Notes: a model not told the origin generated them from the sequence alone. Numbered from the stretch's first letter, positions 1-11,328 are shown. The stretch is DNA of 64,000 bases from Phaeosaccion multiseriatum (GCA_965112735.1 OZ218957.1:2356001-2420000), one strand, 5' to 3'. Numbers and translations: made by a program.

Positions 1-69
1 CTCTCTCTCTCGCCCTTTGTATTTCTCTCCCCGCCTCTCTCCCTCTCTCTCTCTGGTGCATTGCAATAG

Positions 70-986
70 GAGCTGAGCCTTGCCAACGACCCTGACGATC
101 TCGACTTGCCCAAGGAGGCAAGGAGGAAGCTCTTCAGCAGGTGGGTAGTGAGTGTCAGGACATTGTCTGCTACCACCCCACCAAGGCACCCACCACTAGT
201 CACCAGTCAATGCCATTGCTGCCGTCCCTAAAGCACACCAACCACACCAACCATACCCTTCCCCCCTTCATCTCTCCCTCTCCCTCTCCCTCTCTTTCCC
301 TCTCTCTCCCTCTCCCTCTCCCTCTCCCACTCCCTCTCCCACTCTCTTCTCCCTCTCTCCCTCCCTCTCCCTCTCCCTCCCTCTCCCACTCCCTCCGCCT
401 CTCCGTCTCCTTCTCCCTCTCCTACTCCCTCTCCCTCTCCCTCTCCCTCTCCCTCTCCCTCTCCCACTCCCTCCCCCACTCTCCTCTCACTCTCTTACTA
501 AGCAGAGTGGCGTACTACCCTGCCCCTGGAGAGGCGTTGATCCCCGGAGACACGGAGGGAGTGGTGCACGCTCTCGCTTCGGAGGACAAGCAAGTTGACG
601 TCATCGCTCCAAGTGTGGACCACGCGGAGAAGATGAAGCCCTTTCGACACCCAGGGGGGGCAATTATAGGGGGGTTGGTAGGGGTGGTGGATGGGGATCC
701 ACAGCACGGAGGAGGAGGAGGAGGAGGAGGAGGAGGAGGAGGAGGGGAGGGAGAGAGGGTTGTTCCTCATGCCTCACACGCGTTGGAGACGGGTGATGTG
801 TTTGACCTGCCCGAATGGTGGGAGGCACGCGCTGTGTGGCGGGAGGGGAGGGAAGTGGTGTACTATATTGACCACCGCACCCGTACCACCACTTGGACAC
901 GGCCGGTGTCCAACACTATGCGCAGGAGGGGCAGGAGGGACAAGAGGAGACGCGAGCAGGAGACACAGGGGAGGGACGAGGTGTGA
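70..986 (+). CDS. WW-domain protein, 3' end only
   Basis: The gene enters from the left edge. An intron ends in CAATAG at 69. Exon 70-140 follows, then an intron at 141-505 (GTGGGT...AAGCAG), then a last exon at 506-986 ending in TGA; the phases join cleanly. Near the C-terminus a WW domain is readable: it starts LPEWWEARAVW, continues to YYIDHRTRTTTWTRP, and has both signature tryptophans and the central aromatic pair. WW domains bind proline-rich ligands. A run of about 13 glycines encoded by GGA repeats lies between the conserved part and the WW domain, and a basic tail (RRRGRRDKRRR) closes the protein. The upstream part (LPKEARRKLFSR, YYPAPGEALIPGDTEG) is not a family I recognise, so the function is open. 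The large intron is almost pure CCCTCT repeat. Confidence 0.7.
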
Positions 987-1962
987 GGGTGGGGAGGGGG
1001 TTGGGGGGTGAGGGCGGTTTAGGTTTTAGATTACGGCTCGACGCGGTGAGAGGAGAGCATGCATGTGGGTGTGTGTGTGTGGGTGTGTGGGTACTGGTGG
1101 GTACTTTCCTTCTCTCTTTTGTAGTATACTCTTTGCTTTTTCTTCAATAGCTGCTACATGTAGTTGCTGCTGCACTCCCGCAGCCTATCGGCACCCTTTG
1201 GGCCCTTTGGGGGGAGAGGAGGTATGGGAGAAGCAGGGAGGGACCCACATTGGGGGCAAATATAGAATATAGCAGTAGTGGCCTTGGAGTGGGAGAGAAA
1301 AGGAGAGAATATAGAAATATCGTGGCCCCCCTCCCCCTCTTTGTGTGTGGGAGAGCGTAGTGAAGTGCATCTTGGGAGATGGCGCTAGGGAGAGGAAGGC
1401 AGAGCACAGCCCCAGCAGGTGGATGGACGTTTATTCGACAGCTTCCTATTTTAATTTTTTATATATATATATATGAAGGAACTAAAGAATAGAGAGAGAG
1501 AGAGAGAGAGAGCTCATTTATGCCACGGGTGGCGAACAAAGCCTTGTGTTCATTGTATTTAAAAAAAAAATTAAGAAACTGTGGCGGCCCCGCTACGGAG
1601 GCCTTCTATCGTCCTGCTTGCGGCGGCTGGATGCCATTGCCATTGTGTGATGTGACCACCTTTCCCTTCCCTCGATTGCATTGACTGTCCTCCCTCCCGT
1701 CCTGCTCCTGCTCCAAGCCACAGCCCATCCCTGGTCCTCTATGTGATTCCCCTGGCTCGCAGTTGTTTGCTCTTCGCGCCAAGGCCCTCCAAGCCTTTCC
1801 TCCTGGCTCCAAACTTCCCCTCCTTTATAAGCTCCTTACTGCTCCCACTCGCCCCACAGCGCCCTTTGAGTTGCCCTTGTGAAGTCTCCTCCCATTCGGG
1901 ATTCCATCTACAGATAGATGCCTCTGCCAAGTAACCAGTTCCCATCATCATCGTCGTCGTCA
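987..1962. other. Convergent intergenic region, WW gene / FKBP12
   Basis: I see no convincing gene here. It should hold the 3' UTRs of both flanking genes. Visible elements are GT-rich sequence at 1060-1100, an AT run (ATATATATATAT) near 1460-1475, a GA repeat at 1490-1512 and a poly-A stretch near 1560-1570. Confidence 0.5.
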
Positions 1963-2304
1963 TCAACTTCCGATCTTCAGCACCTCGATCTCGAACCGAA
2001 GGGTTGCATTGGGCATGATTCCCCATGCCTCGAACCCGCCTGCGCCGTACGCGTAGTCCGGTGTTGCCTCTATGGTCGCCTTCTCCCCGAGCTTCATGGT
2101 CGCCACGCCCTCGTCCCATGCAGGAATCACAGACCCGCGCCCTATGTTGAACTCAAAGGGCTGCTGGCCGGCGTCCTTGGTTGACCAAAATTTCTGAGAC
2201 AAGTCGTTGTTCTTTCCATATCCCGTACAGTGCACGGTCACCTTCTGACCTGTCTGCGGGGTGGGTCCGTTCCCCTCCGAGGTGATTGTCTTTGTGAACC
2301 CCAT
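1963..2304 (-). CDS. FKBP12-type peptidyl-prolyl cis-trans isomerase
   Basis: This is an intronless 113-residue FK506-binding protein, the usual size for the single-domain cytosolic form. It catalyses cis-trans isomerisation of X-Pro bonds. The start is the ATG whose complement is at 2302-2304; upstream in-frame sequence has no FKBP similarity. Diagnostic segments are VTVHCTGYGK, QKFWSTKD, the pocket strand VIPAWDEGV with its floor tryptophan, DYAYGAGG, and the closing strand ATLRFEIEVLKI. HCTG and QKFWSTKD are the variants typical of plant-type FKBP12; animal FKBP12 has HYTG and KFDSSRD, so drug binding may be weaker. The cysteine that pairs with the HCTG cysteine in plants is replaced (TIEATPDYAYG). 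The gene is divergent from the ZNG1-like gene across 197 bp. Confidence 0.95.
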   Translation of the reverse strand: MGFTKTITSEGNGPTPQTGQKVTVHCTGYGKNNDLSQKFWSTKDAGQQPFEFNIGRGSVIPAWDEGVATMKLGEKATIEATPDYAYGAGGFEAWGIMPNATLRFEIEVLKIGS

Positions 2305-2501
2305 TGATTGCTCTTGCCTTTGACGTGTTTGCTTCCAATTTGGTGTTTGGTGATCGGTCGGTGATTGAAGGTGTGGCTGGTCGGTTGTGCGATCGATTCT
2401 CACCATTCGAATCCGCCAGCTGTGCGCCATCGGTGAAAAAACAGGGGGGGAATCAAATAACAAAAAGGGAGGAGAGCAAATAGAAAAAAAAGGCGAACAG
2501 G
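2305..2501. promoter_or_regulatory. Divergent promoter region, FKBP12 / ZNG1
   Basis: 197 bp separate the two start codons, so both promoters must lie here. The sequence is moderately AT-rich near the ZNG1 side (AAAAAAAAGG before 2502). I recognise no specific factor site. Confidence 0.5.
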
Positions 2502-5500
2502 ATGGACGCTTATGCACCAGCAGAATATCCCTCTGTCGAGGTGGCCAAGGATGCACGCATCATCAATGGTGGTGTCGAGCCGCGGGAGGCAGAGGACGAC
2601 TACGATGACGAAGAGGTGTTTGAAGTGCCCGACAGTGACAAGGTGCGGCAAACGGGAGGGGAGGATCGTACACAAAGAGGGACGGGAGGGGGATAGGAGG
2701 GAGTGCAATGACATGAGGTGAAAGCTGCATTCAGGGGGAGGGGTCAAAAGCGAAGGAGAGTTCGGGGGGAAGGGAAGCATTTGCCCCGCCGCACGTTTTT
2801 CCGCTCCCCCTTGTCCTTAACTCGTGTCTCCTGCACCGTCTACCGGGTCCCTGTCGCCGCTGCTCCGCTCCTGCCAGACCCCTGTCACCATTGTGACAGG
2901 GTTTCTCGGCGCCGGAAAGACGACCTTGGTCAACTATATTCTCAAGGAGCAAAAGGGGCTCAAAATTGCCGTCATTGAGAATGAATTCGGAGCAGTCAGG
3001 TGGGTGTACAGGAGCTCTACATCCCTCCCTTCACCCCCCGCCCCTCGCCTCCCCTGCTCTTCCTTCACCCCCCTCCCCCCCCCTCCCCTCCCCTCCGCAT
3101 CCCTCCCTACACCCCCCGCCCCTCCCCTCCCCTCCTCTGTAGCATCGACGACGCTCTGGTGAGTGAGAACGTAAAGTCCGCGGAGGAGCTCGTGGTCATG
3201 GACAATGGCTGTGTGTGCTGCTCCGTCAGGGGAGACCTCGTCAAGGCCATGGAGCACTTCCTCGACACACGCAAGGGGTTCGACGCCATCCTGCTTGAGA
3301 CCACGGGTAAGGGAGGGACGAGAAGAGGAGAGGAAGGAAGGAGGGAGGGAGGGAGGGAGGGTGGGTGGGAGGGGAGGGTGGGAGGGGAGGGGAGGGAGGG
3401 AGGGAGGGAGGTTGCGTGGGGCCTTTTAGCGGGCGTGGGGGTGTGGGTGTCTGTGCGTGCGTGTTTGTGTGTTCCATGTCCCTTTGAGCATCTCTCTTGT
3501 CTGTGATGGTGCTAGATCCTTGTCCCTTTGTCCACAAGTCTCATCCACTAAACCCAAGCCAGAAAGAACCACCTTTCTTCCCCCTCCTCTTCCCTCCCGC
3601 CCCCCCCCCCCTCCCTATTACCTGCTGCGCGTGAACACTTGGATCCTTGTCCGATTCAACTGCCTCACTCCCACCCCCCCTGTTGGTGCTCCACCCTCCC
3701 CTGTTGGTGATCCACCCCTCCCTCCCCCTAGGCATGGCGGATCCGTCTCCCATCGTGGCCACCTTCAACGCTGAAGAGGATATCAAGCTGAACTACCGCA
3801 TTGACTCGATCCTCTGCCTCGTTGACGCCAAGCACATTGGGCAGCAGCTTGACAGGAAGCCCGGTGAGTGAGTGAGTGAGTGAGGAGTGAGTGAGGAGTG
3901 AGTGAGTGAGTGAGGAGTGAGTGAGTGAGTGAGTGCGAGTGAGTCAGTGAGTGCGTGTGAGTGAGTGAGTGAGTGAGTGAGTGAGTGAGTGAGTGAGTGT
4001 GAATGAGTCAGTGAGTGAGTGAGGGAGCGTGTGTATGTGGGTGTGCGTTTGCGTGTGCGTGTGTGTGCGTGTGTGTGTATGTACGTATGTGTGTATGTGT
4101 GTGTGATCTCCCCCCCTCCCTCCCTCCCTCCTGCCCGCCCGCCCTCCCTCACCCCCTCCTTGCGCTTGCGGTGCGTCTCAGAGGAGGAGGGCGCTGTCAA
4201 CGAACCCGCGCAACAACTTGCCTTCGCAGACCGTATATTGCTCAACAAGATTGACTTGGTCAGCAAGGAGCAGCTCGGAGAGGTTAAGAAGAAGATTCAC
4301 GACATCAATGCTTTCGCCGAGATCGTCGAGACCGAGAGGGTGAGCTGGAGGAGAGGGAGGAGGGGGGTGGGCGGGGGGGAGGAGAGAGGGGAGGGAGGAA
4401 GGGAGAGGGAGGAGGGAGAGAGAGGGAGAGAGGGAAAGAGGAAAGAGGACTGAGGGGCCTACTGGAAGACACACACACACACGCACAGAGAGAGAGAGAA
4501 AAAGAGGCATGTGGGAGAGAACTTGTTGTAATCAGGGAAGCGACGCGTGAAGGCGTGGGGCGACTTACGACTTACTGGGTGCGGTGGCAGATGGAGTGAG
4601 TGAATACCCCCCCCCTGCCGCCCTCCATGCTGTGTGCTCATTCCCTGTGTCGCACTCCTTTCCCTGCCCGTCACTCCCTCTCCACCTACCTACCTACCTA
4701 CCTACCTACCTACCTACCTACCTACCTACCTACCTACCTACCTACCTACCTACCGACCTACCGACCTACCTACCCTGTCCCTCGCTCCCTCCCTCGCTCC
4801 CTCCTCCCTCCCTCCCTTTCCTTAAGTCTCGCGCCCCGTTGAACAAGGTGGTTGGGCTGGGCAGTTACAACCTCGAGAGGGTGATGCAGATGCTCGAAAA
4901 GGAGGACCTGACGGCAAACGTGGAGGGTAAACCAGGTGGTGGTGGTGGTGACAAAGCAAAGTCGGCGGCTGACACTGACGACCACCACTCACACGGAGGG
5001 CATCATCACGAGCACGGCCACGGGGTGTCAGGACATGACCACGACCACTCGGGACATGAGCACGACCACTCGCACACCCACGAACACGCAGGGGGAGAGG
5101 GAGAGGACAACGGCAAGCGGAAACTCGCCGAGGCGGAGGGGGGGGAAGCAGCAGGGGCCCCCAACAAGAAGGTGCGAACTACACGAAACGCTTTTTTTGA
5201 GTGGCGCTGCAGGCCGAGCACGGGGCAGTCAGTCATAAGGTCGTTTTACTTTTGGTGCCCTGGCCTGCCCTCACCCGGAAGGGAGGGAAAGGGGGAGGGA
5301 GGGGGGCGCTAGGGAGGGAGAGGGAGGGAGCGACGGATGAAGGGGAGGGAGAGGGAGGGAGCGACGGATGAAGGGGAGGGAGAGGGAGGGAGCGACGGAT
5401 GAAGGGGAGGGAGAGGGAGGGAGCGACGGATGAAGGGGAGGGAGAGGGAGGGAGCGACGGCTGAAGGGGAGGGAGAGGGAGCGGGAGGGAGCTCAAGTCC

Positions 5501-5732
5501 TTCACCGCCGCTTCGCCTCCCCTTCGTCTCTGCCCCCGGCCCCCGGCCCGGCATTGGTCTGCTCCTATCGGCCTTAAGAGATACGGCAAAGTGTAACAGC
5601 GTGTGACAGAGTGTGGTACTAAGGCGTCTTCGAGAACACTTGGGTCGTCGCAGAGTATGGCAGAGTCTCTGTTTCCTTCCCGACTGCCACAGCGAACTGT
5701 CTACCTGCTCCTCCCTCATTCTCCTCCTCCTC

Positions 5733-5766
<34 letters not shown>

Positions 5767-6547
5767 TCCTCCTACTCCTCCTCCTCCTCCTGCTGCTGCT
5801 GCTGCTCCTCCTCCTCCTCCTCCTCCTCCTCCTGCTGCTGCTGCTCCTTTTCCTCCTGCTCCTCCTCCTCCTCCTCCTCCTCCTCCTCCTACCATGGGCC
5901 AATCAATCAACCAATCAATGGCAATGCCAAAATACCGCACAACATCTAACCGTCTCATGTGTGTCCATGGATGGCGTGTTGGGTGTGGATGGAGCAGCCC
6001 AAGCTGCTAACCCCCGGCGGGCGAGTGGTAGCCACTAAGGGTCGACACGAGAGCAGCATCGGCTCCATTGGCCTGACGCTGCCCGGCTCGCTGGATCTCG
6101 ACCTCTTCAATGAGTTCATGGGCGTATTCCTTGGAGAGCACGGGCAGGACATCTTCAGATCTAAGGTAGGGAAGAGCCGAGAGGCAGAGAGGCTGGTGTG
6201 TGTGGGAAGGGGGGTTGTGGTCGGCGTGTTTAGGGTGTGTGTGTATGTTGCCTGTGTGTGTGCGTGCATGTTTATGTGGTTGTGTGTATGTTGCCTGTGT
6301 GTGTGCGTGTATGTTTATGTGGTTGTGGAGGGTGTGTATGTTGCCTGTGTGTGTGCGTGTATGTTTATGTTTATGTGGTTGTGGAGGAAGGCTGGGATCG
6401 TCTGTCAGGAGAGTTGAGAAAGCTCCCTCACAATTCTGTCTCTCTCTCTCTTTCTCTCTCTCTCTCTTTCTCTCTCTCTCTTTCTCTCTCTCTCTCTTTC
6501 TCTCACGCCCTCTTTCTCTCTCTCTCTTTCTCTCTCTGTCTCTCACG

Positions 6548-6623
<76 letters not shown>

Positions 6624-6956
6624 CAACCCCCTTGTTTCTGTTCGACGCTCAATGCGTACACTCATCAAATGTTCGATTCTCAAAGCGTACACTCATCATA
6701 TGTTCGATTCTCAATGCGGTCACTCATCATATGTTCTCGGATCGCTTTGCCGACTCCATAACCCCCCTCCTGCTGCCTCTTGTCACTCTCACAGGGCATC
6801 TTATCATTCTGGGGCCAGGAGGAGAAGTACATTTTCCAGGTTTGGTTTGGTTTGGTTTGGTTTGGTTTGTATCACTTGTCGGGTCGTGTGTGCGCGTGAT
6901 GTGTGGCCGTCTGTGTGTGTGCGTATGTGTGCGTATGTGTGCGTATGTGTGTGTGT

Positions 6957-7008
<52 letters not shown>

Positions 7009-7413
7009 CAGTGACCTCCTCATTCTGGGCTGGGGAGAGCGAGGCAAAGGAGAGCATGGCCCTAGGACCAAGGATCGCGTCTTTCTCCCCTGCTCCTGCT
7101 TTCTTCGTGCCCATCCACTGCCATCAATCCCCTTCCTGCCCATCCACTGCCATCAATCACCCTCCTGCCCATCCACTGCCATCAATCACCCTCCTGCCCA
7201 TCCACTGCCATCACTCATCTCCAGGGGGTGCACGAGCAAATCACCTGTGACGTAACCGAAGGCGGCCACATTTGGGAGCCGGACGAACAGAGGATCATAA
7301 AGATGGTATTCATCGGCCGCAAGCTCGACAAGGATCGGATTGAGAAGGGCATCAAGGGATGTATCCTGACCGCGGAGGAGTGGCGGGAGTCTGTGAAGGA
7401 CGATGAAGAGTAG
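2502..7413 (+). CDS. CobW/COG0523 GTPase, Zn metallochaperone (ZNG1/CBWD-like)
   Basis: Nine exons: 2502-2642, 2878-2999, 3143-3306, 3732-3863, 4182-4339, 4827-5171, 5998-6165, 6795-6839, 7225-7413; 487 residues. Walker [10 protein letters not shown] lies at about 55-63, the metal-binding CVCC in [10 protein letters not shown] at 111-114, then ETTGMADPSP, and the guanine-specificity motif NKID at about 208-211. A histidine-rich loop ([16 protein letters not shown] and onward, about 290-326) is typical of metal-inserting COG0523 GTPases. The CobW C-terminal domain follows ([25 protein letters not shown]). Human ZNG1 hands zinc to methionine aminopeptidase 1. The N-terminal CPELVP client-docking motif of animal ZNG1 is not seen; EEVFEVPD occupies that place. 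Introns 1-3 and 5-8 are simple repeats. Family assignment is firm; the client protein is inferred. Confidence 0.95.
4682..4768. repeat. (CCTA)n tetranucleotide microsatellite
   Basis: About twenty near-perfect CCTA units lie in intron 5 of the ZNG1-like gene, 60 bases before its 3' splice site. Confidence 0.9.
5305..5485. repeat. 31-bp minisatellite, five copies
   Basis: The core GAGCGACGGATGAAGG recurs with GCGACGG near 5330, 5361, 5392, 5423 and 5454, a period of 31 bp. The last copy has CGACGGCTGAAGG. It lies in intron 6 of the ZNG1-like gene. Confidence 0.85.
5728..5890. repeat. CTC/CTG trinucleotide tract
   Basis: Mixed TCC and TGC triplets run through intron 6 of the ZNG1-like gene. 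They create long leucine, proline or alanine open frames that are not coding. Confidence 0.85.
6438..7010. repeat. CT and GT dinucleotide tracts
   Basis: Introns 7 and 8 of the ZNG1-like gene carry CT repeats at 6438-6605 and a nearly pure GT repeat at about 6910-7008. Between them is a short tandem TTTGG array at 6840-6868. Confidence 0.85.
7110..7216. repeat. 29-bp minisatellite, four copies, before a 3' splice site
   Basis: CCATCCACTGCCATC begins at 7111, 7140, 7169 and 7198. The last copy ends 12 bases before the 3' splice site at 7224. The same 15-base core recurs at other introns in the window (see findings). Confidence 0.9.
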
Positions 7414-8305
7414 GGAGAAGGGGTGCGGCGGATGGCAGTGGATGGCAGTGGTTTAGGGGAGAGGGGGCTGGGGGGCGAGTGAGGTGGCGGCGGAGGAGAA
7501 GGAGGGAGGGTGGAAGGAGCAGGAGGGAGGGTGGGGTTGAAAGGCGAAAGGCTCTTTCTCTCTCTCTTCCTGTCGGAGCTGGAGGTGCCGCTTGGAGTGG
7601 TCCCGTGGTTTGAATCGGAGCCCTCTTAGCAGGGGAGGAGATGGGGGGGGGGCTTGAGGCTCCCTCGCTCGGCTGTCGACTTTCCCCACGTCCCATCTGA
7701 ATCGCTAGCTCGGTGCTCGTGTGGTGGGATCGAAGCTGATAGGAGGGGGGAGGAGCGAGGGTGGCGGGGGGGTGGAGGGACGAGGCAGCAAGGGGGCAGA
7801 GCATCATCTTTTTTCGTGGAACGAAGAAGGAAGGAAGGAAGGAAGGAAGGAAGGAAGGAAGGAAGGAAGGAAGGAAGGAAGGAAGGAAGGGAGGGGGGAG
7901 GAGAGAAGAGAGGATACTCCTTGCGGGAGTGGGAGGTGGTGAGTGGTGCACCTCGGTCATCTCCTCCCCAGTTGGCTCTTCGCCCTTCGCTCTCAACCAC
8001 TGATTGGACGGAAGAGTGTGGGGCACTGTAGGGGCGGGGGTTCTTTTGGGGGTCTTTTTGTTTTGTTTTTAAAAAATATTTTCTTGTGAAATTAAGCGGT
8101 GTCGTTGTTTATGGCTGTGTGTTGCGTGAAGGGGGTGTGTTGGTTGGAGCAGCAGCTGTGAGGGGGGGGGGGGAGGGGGCGTACGGAGAATGATTCAATA
8201 TATACTTTGTACTTTGTTGACTTCAGAGGTTCCGTGCAAGACAAGGCAAGTCGAGTATCGCCCCCCTTCCCTCTCATCTCAATGCCTATATAACGTCGTC
8301 AGTCG
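7414..8305. other. Convergent intergenic region, ZNG1 / ankyrin-like copy 1
   Basis: No gene is seen. It contains a GGATGGCAGTGGATGG copy at about 7432, a (GAAG)n microsatellite at 7826-7889 and G-rich tracts at about 8161-8178. Long frames across the GAAG run are repeat artefacts. Confidence 0.5.
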
Positions 8306-9368
8306 TCAGTCCTGACAGTAGCAGGGGTGTCCATTGGCGTGCACCCACTGCTTCATCTCCTCAAGGGCGGCAGGGGGCATATCCCCCCCACCCAACATGG
8401 TCTTTATAGAACTGCGGGCATACCAAGCAGTCCCAGGGACACATGACCTCGTCCGATCGGAGCCATTTCAGTATGGAGAGGCTCTTGGCGCTATGAACTG
8501 CGTGAGTACAGACAGATGCATCCCAACTGCACAGCTCCCGTGCGTTTGCATGCAGCCATTGCAGCACCTCCAGGTTGCCAGTCTTGGCCGCCCAGAAAGG
8601 CCCCTGCCTCCACTCGCTGTTTCCCCCTGCCGCCTCCATCTCAGCTCTGATCTTGGGATGGCGGAGGACCCATTCGACCACAGCAACACGCCCCGACTGA
8701 ATAGATACCTCCAAAAGACTGGAGCTAAACGGGGCGTTCACCTCGTCTGTGAGCATCCACTCCAGCATCTCCAGCTTCCCCTGCCCAGCTGCTTCTCTAC
8801 ATACATGTTCATTCCACGGGCACCTCTCCTTGCCCGGCAGGTCCTCCGTCCGCAGCCACTGGAGGATGCTGAGTCCGTGCCTCTGATTGCTCACAGCAGC
8901 CATGCACACCCTCTTATCCCAGGCACAGCCCATGCCGTGAAGAGCCTTGCACACGCGCACATCTCCGTACTCAGTAGCAGTCCGAAATGTCTTCTTACTC
9001 AGCTCATACCCGTACTTCCTGGCCCACCTCAAGCGCTCCACAGACTCCACCACCCTCCTGACAGGGGTGGTCTTGGCTGGATAAAGACGTCTGTAGTGTC
9101 CCTTCCACTCTTTGCTCACGGGTGCGATGAAGAAGTCGTGACCCTCTCCAGTCCACTCCATGACTGTGCTGAGCATCACGGTTTGAGCCAGAGCCTGGCC
9201 ACAAGCTTCGAAGGTCTCACCATCGCTTCCGTCGTTTCCAGCAAGGGCAGCGGGATAGGGACCAGGTGCCATGGCAGTACCACCTCTTCCATGCAAAACC
9301 CCTGAGGGGTCGGTGGGTGGAGCTGGCTGGAGCCGCTTGGCGCCCTGCTTGTGGTCAGGTCCCTCCAT
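8306..9368 (-). pseudogene. Ankyrin-like repeat protein, copy 1, one frameshift near the 3' end
   Basis: This is a paralogue of the intact gene at 9974-10972. From the ATG at 9368 it reads 335 residues: a proline/glycine-rich N-terminus, an F-box-like segment (HDFFIAPVSKEWKGHYRRLYP), then degenerate ankyrin-type repeats (GDVRVCKALHGMGCAWD, HGLSILQWLRTEDLPG, GKLEMLEWMLTDE, GNLEVLQWLHANARELC, LSILKWLRSDEVMCPWD). Near 8385-8391 a run of seven C on the plus strand shifts the frame, giving the short end GGYAPCRP. With one base fewer the frame continues as in copy 2 (MPPAALEEMKQWVHANGH) to a stop at 8306-8308. This may be a pseudogene, an allele with a changed tail, or a sequencing error in a homopolymer. 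It is head-to-head with copy 2. Confidence 0.8.
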
Positions 9369-9709
9369 ACCTCCTTTGTCCCCTTTCCCTCTGACTGTTT
9401 GATCGATGGGTAGAGGGGATCGGAGGGAAGCTCGGGGGTGTTATCTTCTGTGAAGCCTGGTATGGCGTGAAAAGGGACGGGGAGAGAGATACAGGAGGGT
9501 GGAATGGGAAGAAGCAGAGGCAAAGGGGGTATCTCTGTGGGACTGAGGCTGGAGAGGAAGGGGAAAGTTTAAACGTTCAAACACGAACGTATGATAGACT
9601 CGACAACCATCTTCCCAGCGTGCCCTCGGCTGCTCTTCGGCCCCTCCCAGCCTTTCCTAGTCACCGCCACAATCTACCTGCTGCCGTAGCTCCTCTCTAT
9701 AGATGGCAC

Positions 9710-9781
<72 letters not shown>

Positions 9782-9973
9782 TTCCATCGAAAGTTGGTCG
9801 TTCGGAGTCGGCATTTGCTATATGGATGGCCCTGGCTGGCTGGCTGGCTGATTGCAGCAGCGCAGCAACCTTGCTTGGGCCGTGTGCTGCACCACCCTTG
9901 TTCTCCTGCTGTTGCTTCTTTGCTGTATCACCTGGAGGCGCCGCAGCGCGAGGTGGGGAGGATTTAAATCGAC
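9369..9973. promoter_or_regulatory. Divergent spacer between ankyrin-like copies 1 and 2
   Basis: This 605-bp region lies between the two divergent starts. It holds a long (GA)n microsatellite at 9713-9777 and repeated GGCTGGCTGGCTG near 9830-9850. Frames running through the GA tract are not genes. Confidence 0.5.
9713..9777. repeat. (GA)n microsatellite
   Basis: About 32 uninterrupted GA units lie in the divergent spacer, about 200 bases before the start of ankyrin-like copy 2. Confidence 0.95.
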
Positions 9974-10972
9974 ATGAGGCAGTGCCTGGGCAGCAGCGTA
10001 GGTGCGGATAACAATGCCGCGGGGACTGGTGATGAAGCTGCTGTGGCCCAGGAGACCTACGTGGCCAGTGCCAAGGCCTTGGGGATGGAGGAGGTCCTTC
10101 GGAGAGTCGTGCTCCTTGTGGGGAAGGGCCACCACGTCTTCGTCGCCACCGTGAGCAAGGAGTGGCAAGCGCAGTATAGCATGGCGTTTCCTTCGCTCAA
10201 GACCTCCCTTCCAAGCGTGGTGGAGTCTGTCAAGCGCGTCCAGTGGGCCAAGAAGGAATGTGGGTACGAGCTGTGTGTGGGCACTTTCGAGGCGGCGGCA
10301 GAGTTCGGAGATGTGAGCGTGTGCGAGGAACTTCATCATTTGAGCTGCCCCTGGGACGAAGAGGCCTGCAAAGCCGCTGTGAGGAATGCTAGGCATGGGC
10401 TGCGTGTCCTCAAGTGGTTGCGATCCGAGGACCTCCCCGACAAGGAGCGCTGTCCTTGGTCTGAAGCTTGCGTCAGTTGTGAAGCTGCCAAGAGCGGCAA
10501 TGTGGAGGTTCTGGAGTGGCTGCTGTCTGATGGTCTCGATGGCTCTCCTGATGTTGGAATGTGGGAGGAAGCCATGATGGCGGGGCGCATTGAAGTACTG
10601 GAAATGCTCGTGGACCACCCCAAGGTCAGAGCTCGGATGGAGGCGGCAGGGGAGGATAGCCGGTGGAGGGATGGGCCTGAAGATATGGTCGAAGAGGGAA
10701 ATATGGAAGTGCTGCAATGGCTGCATGCAAACGCACGGGAGCTGTGCAGGTGGGATAAAGATGTCTGTTTTAACGCAGTGCATTTCGCCAAGAGCCTCTC
10801 TATCCTGAAATGGCTCCGATCGGAGGAGGTCATGTGCCCCTGGGACAGATGGGTATGCCCACAGTACTGGAAAGACGAACAAAGTTTTGACTGGAATATG
10901 CCCCCTGCCACGTTTGAGGAGATGAAGCAGTGGGTGCACGCCAATGGACACCCCTGCCACTGCCAAGACTGA
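9974..10972 (+). CDS. Ankyrin-like repeat protein, copy 2 (intact)
   Basis: Intronless, 332 residues. Residues about 30-60 form an F-box-like helix pair (LGMEEVLRRVVLLVGKGHH, FVATVSKEWQAQY), a usual prelude to this repeat family in brown algae and oomycetes. Repeats of about 30-35 residues follow with the pattern CPWDExxCxxAVxxxxxxxLKWLRSED, for example HLSCPWDEEACKAAVRNAR, HGLRVLKWLRSEDLPD, GNVEVLEWLLSDG and LSILKWLRSEEVMCPWD. It ends VHANGHPCHCQD. Such repeats normally bind proteins; an F-box-like start would suggest substrate recruitment to an SCF ligase, but that is inference. A candidate polyadenylation signal AATAAA lies at 11016-11021. It is the only intact member of three local copies. 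Confidence 0.85.
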   Translation: MRQCLGSSVGADNNAAGTGDEAAVAQETYVASAKALGMEEVLRRVVLLVGKGHHVFVATVSKEWQAQYSMAFPSLKTSLPSVVESVKRVQWAKKECGYELCVGTFEAAAEFGDVSVCEELHHLSCPWDEEACKAAVRNARHGLRVLKWLRSEDLPDKERCPWSEACVSCEAAKSGNVEVLEWLLSDGLDGSPDVGMWEEAMMAGRIEVLEMLVDHPKVRARMEAAGEDSRWRDGPEDMVEEGNMEVLQWLHANARELCRWDKDVCFNAVHFAKSLSILKWLRSEEVMCPWDRWVCPQYWKDEQSFDWNMPPATFEEMKQWVHANGHPCHCQD

Positions 10973-11328
10973 TCCACTCTCTACCCACTTCTCTTCAACA
11001 TTGTGTAAGCTGCGAAATAAAGACTCCGGGTGTTTGATCGCCATGGCCTTGAGGACCCAATTTATATAAACACTCTGCATCCCTTGCCCTCGCCGCCGCG
11101 GCACGGCGCGCCAGGCGGTACAGGTTTTTGAACACCCTCCCTTCTCGATCCTTCCTTTTCTCCAACCTCACCCGAAGGAATTAGTATACACGAAAAAATT
11201 AAAATTAAACAAAGAATAATGAAGAAGAAGAACTATTGTAAAAAAAGAACACGGCGAAAACACCTCTCCCATCATCGCCACCGCCCACCGCCACTCCTGA
11301 CCTTCTGTAACTGTAAGCACACAAATAC
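10973..11328. other. Convergent 3' region, ankyrin-like copy 2 / alpha-dioxygenase
   Basis: This holds the 3' UTRs. AATAAA at 11016-11021 fits the + gene. The centre (11180-11240) is A-rich with GAAGAAGAAGAA. No gene is seen. Confidence 0.5.

Noticed and set aside
5309-6038. Leucine/proline/arginine-rich frames across the CTC/CTG tract
   Set aside because: They are intron repeats; exon 6 (to 5171) joins exon 7 (from 5998) in phase to give the CobW C-terminal domain.
8334-9305. 323-codon plus-strand frame opposite ankyrin-like copy 1
   Set aside because: It is the antisense shadow of the recognisable repeat protein. A similar shadow lies opposite copy 2 (9818-11104); the likeness between them only reflects the paralogy.
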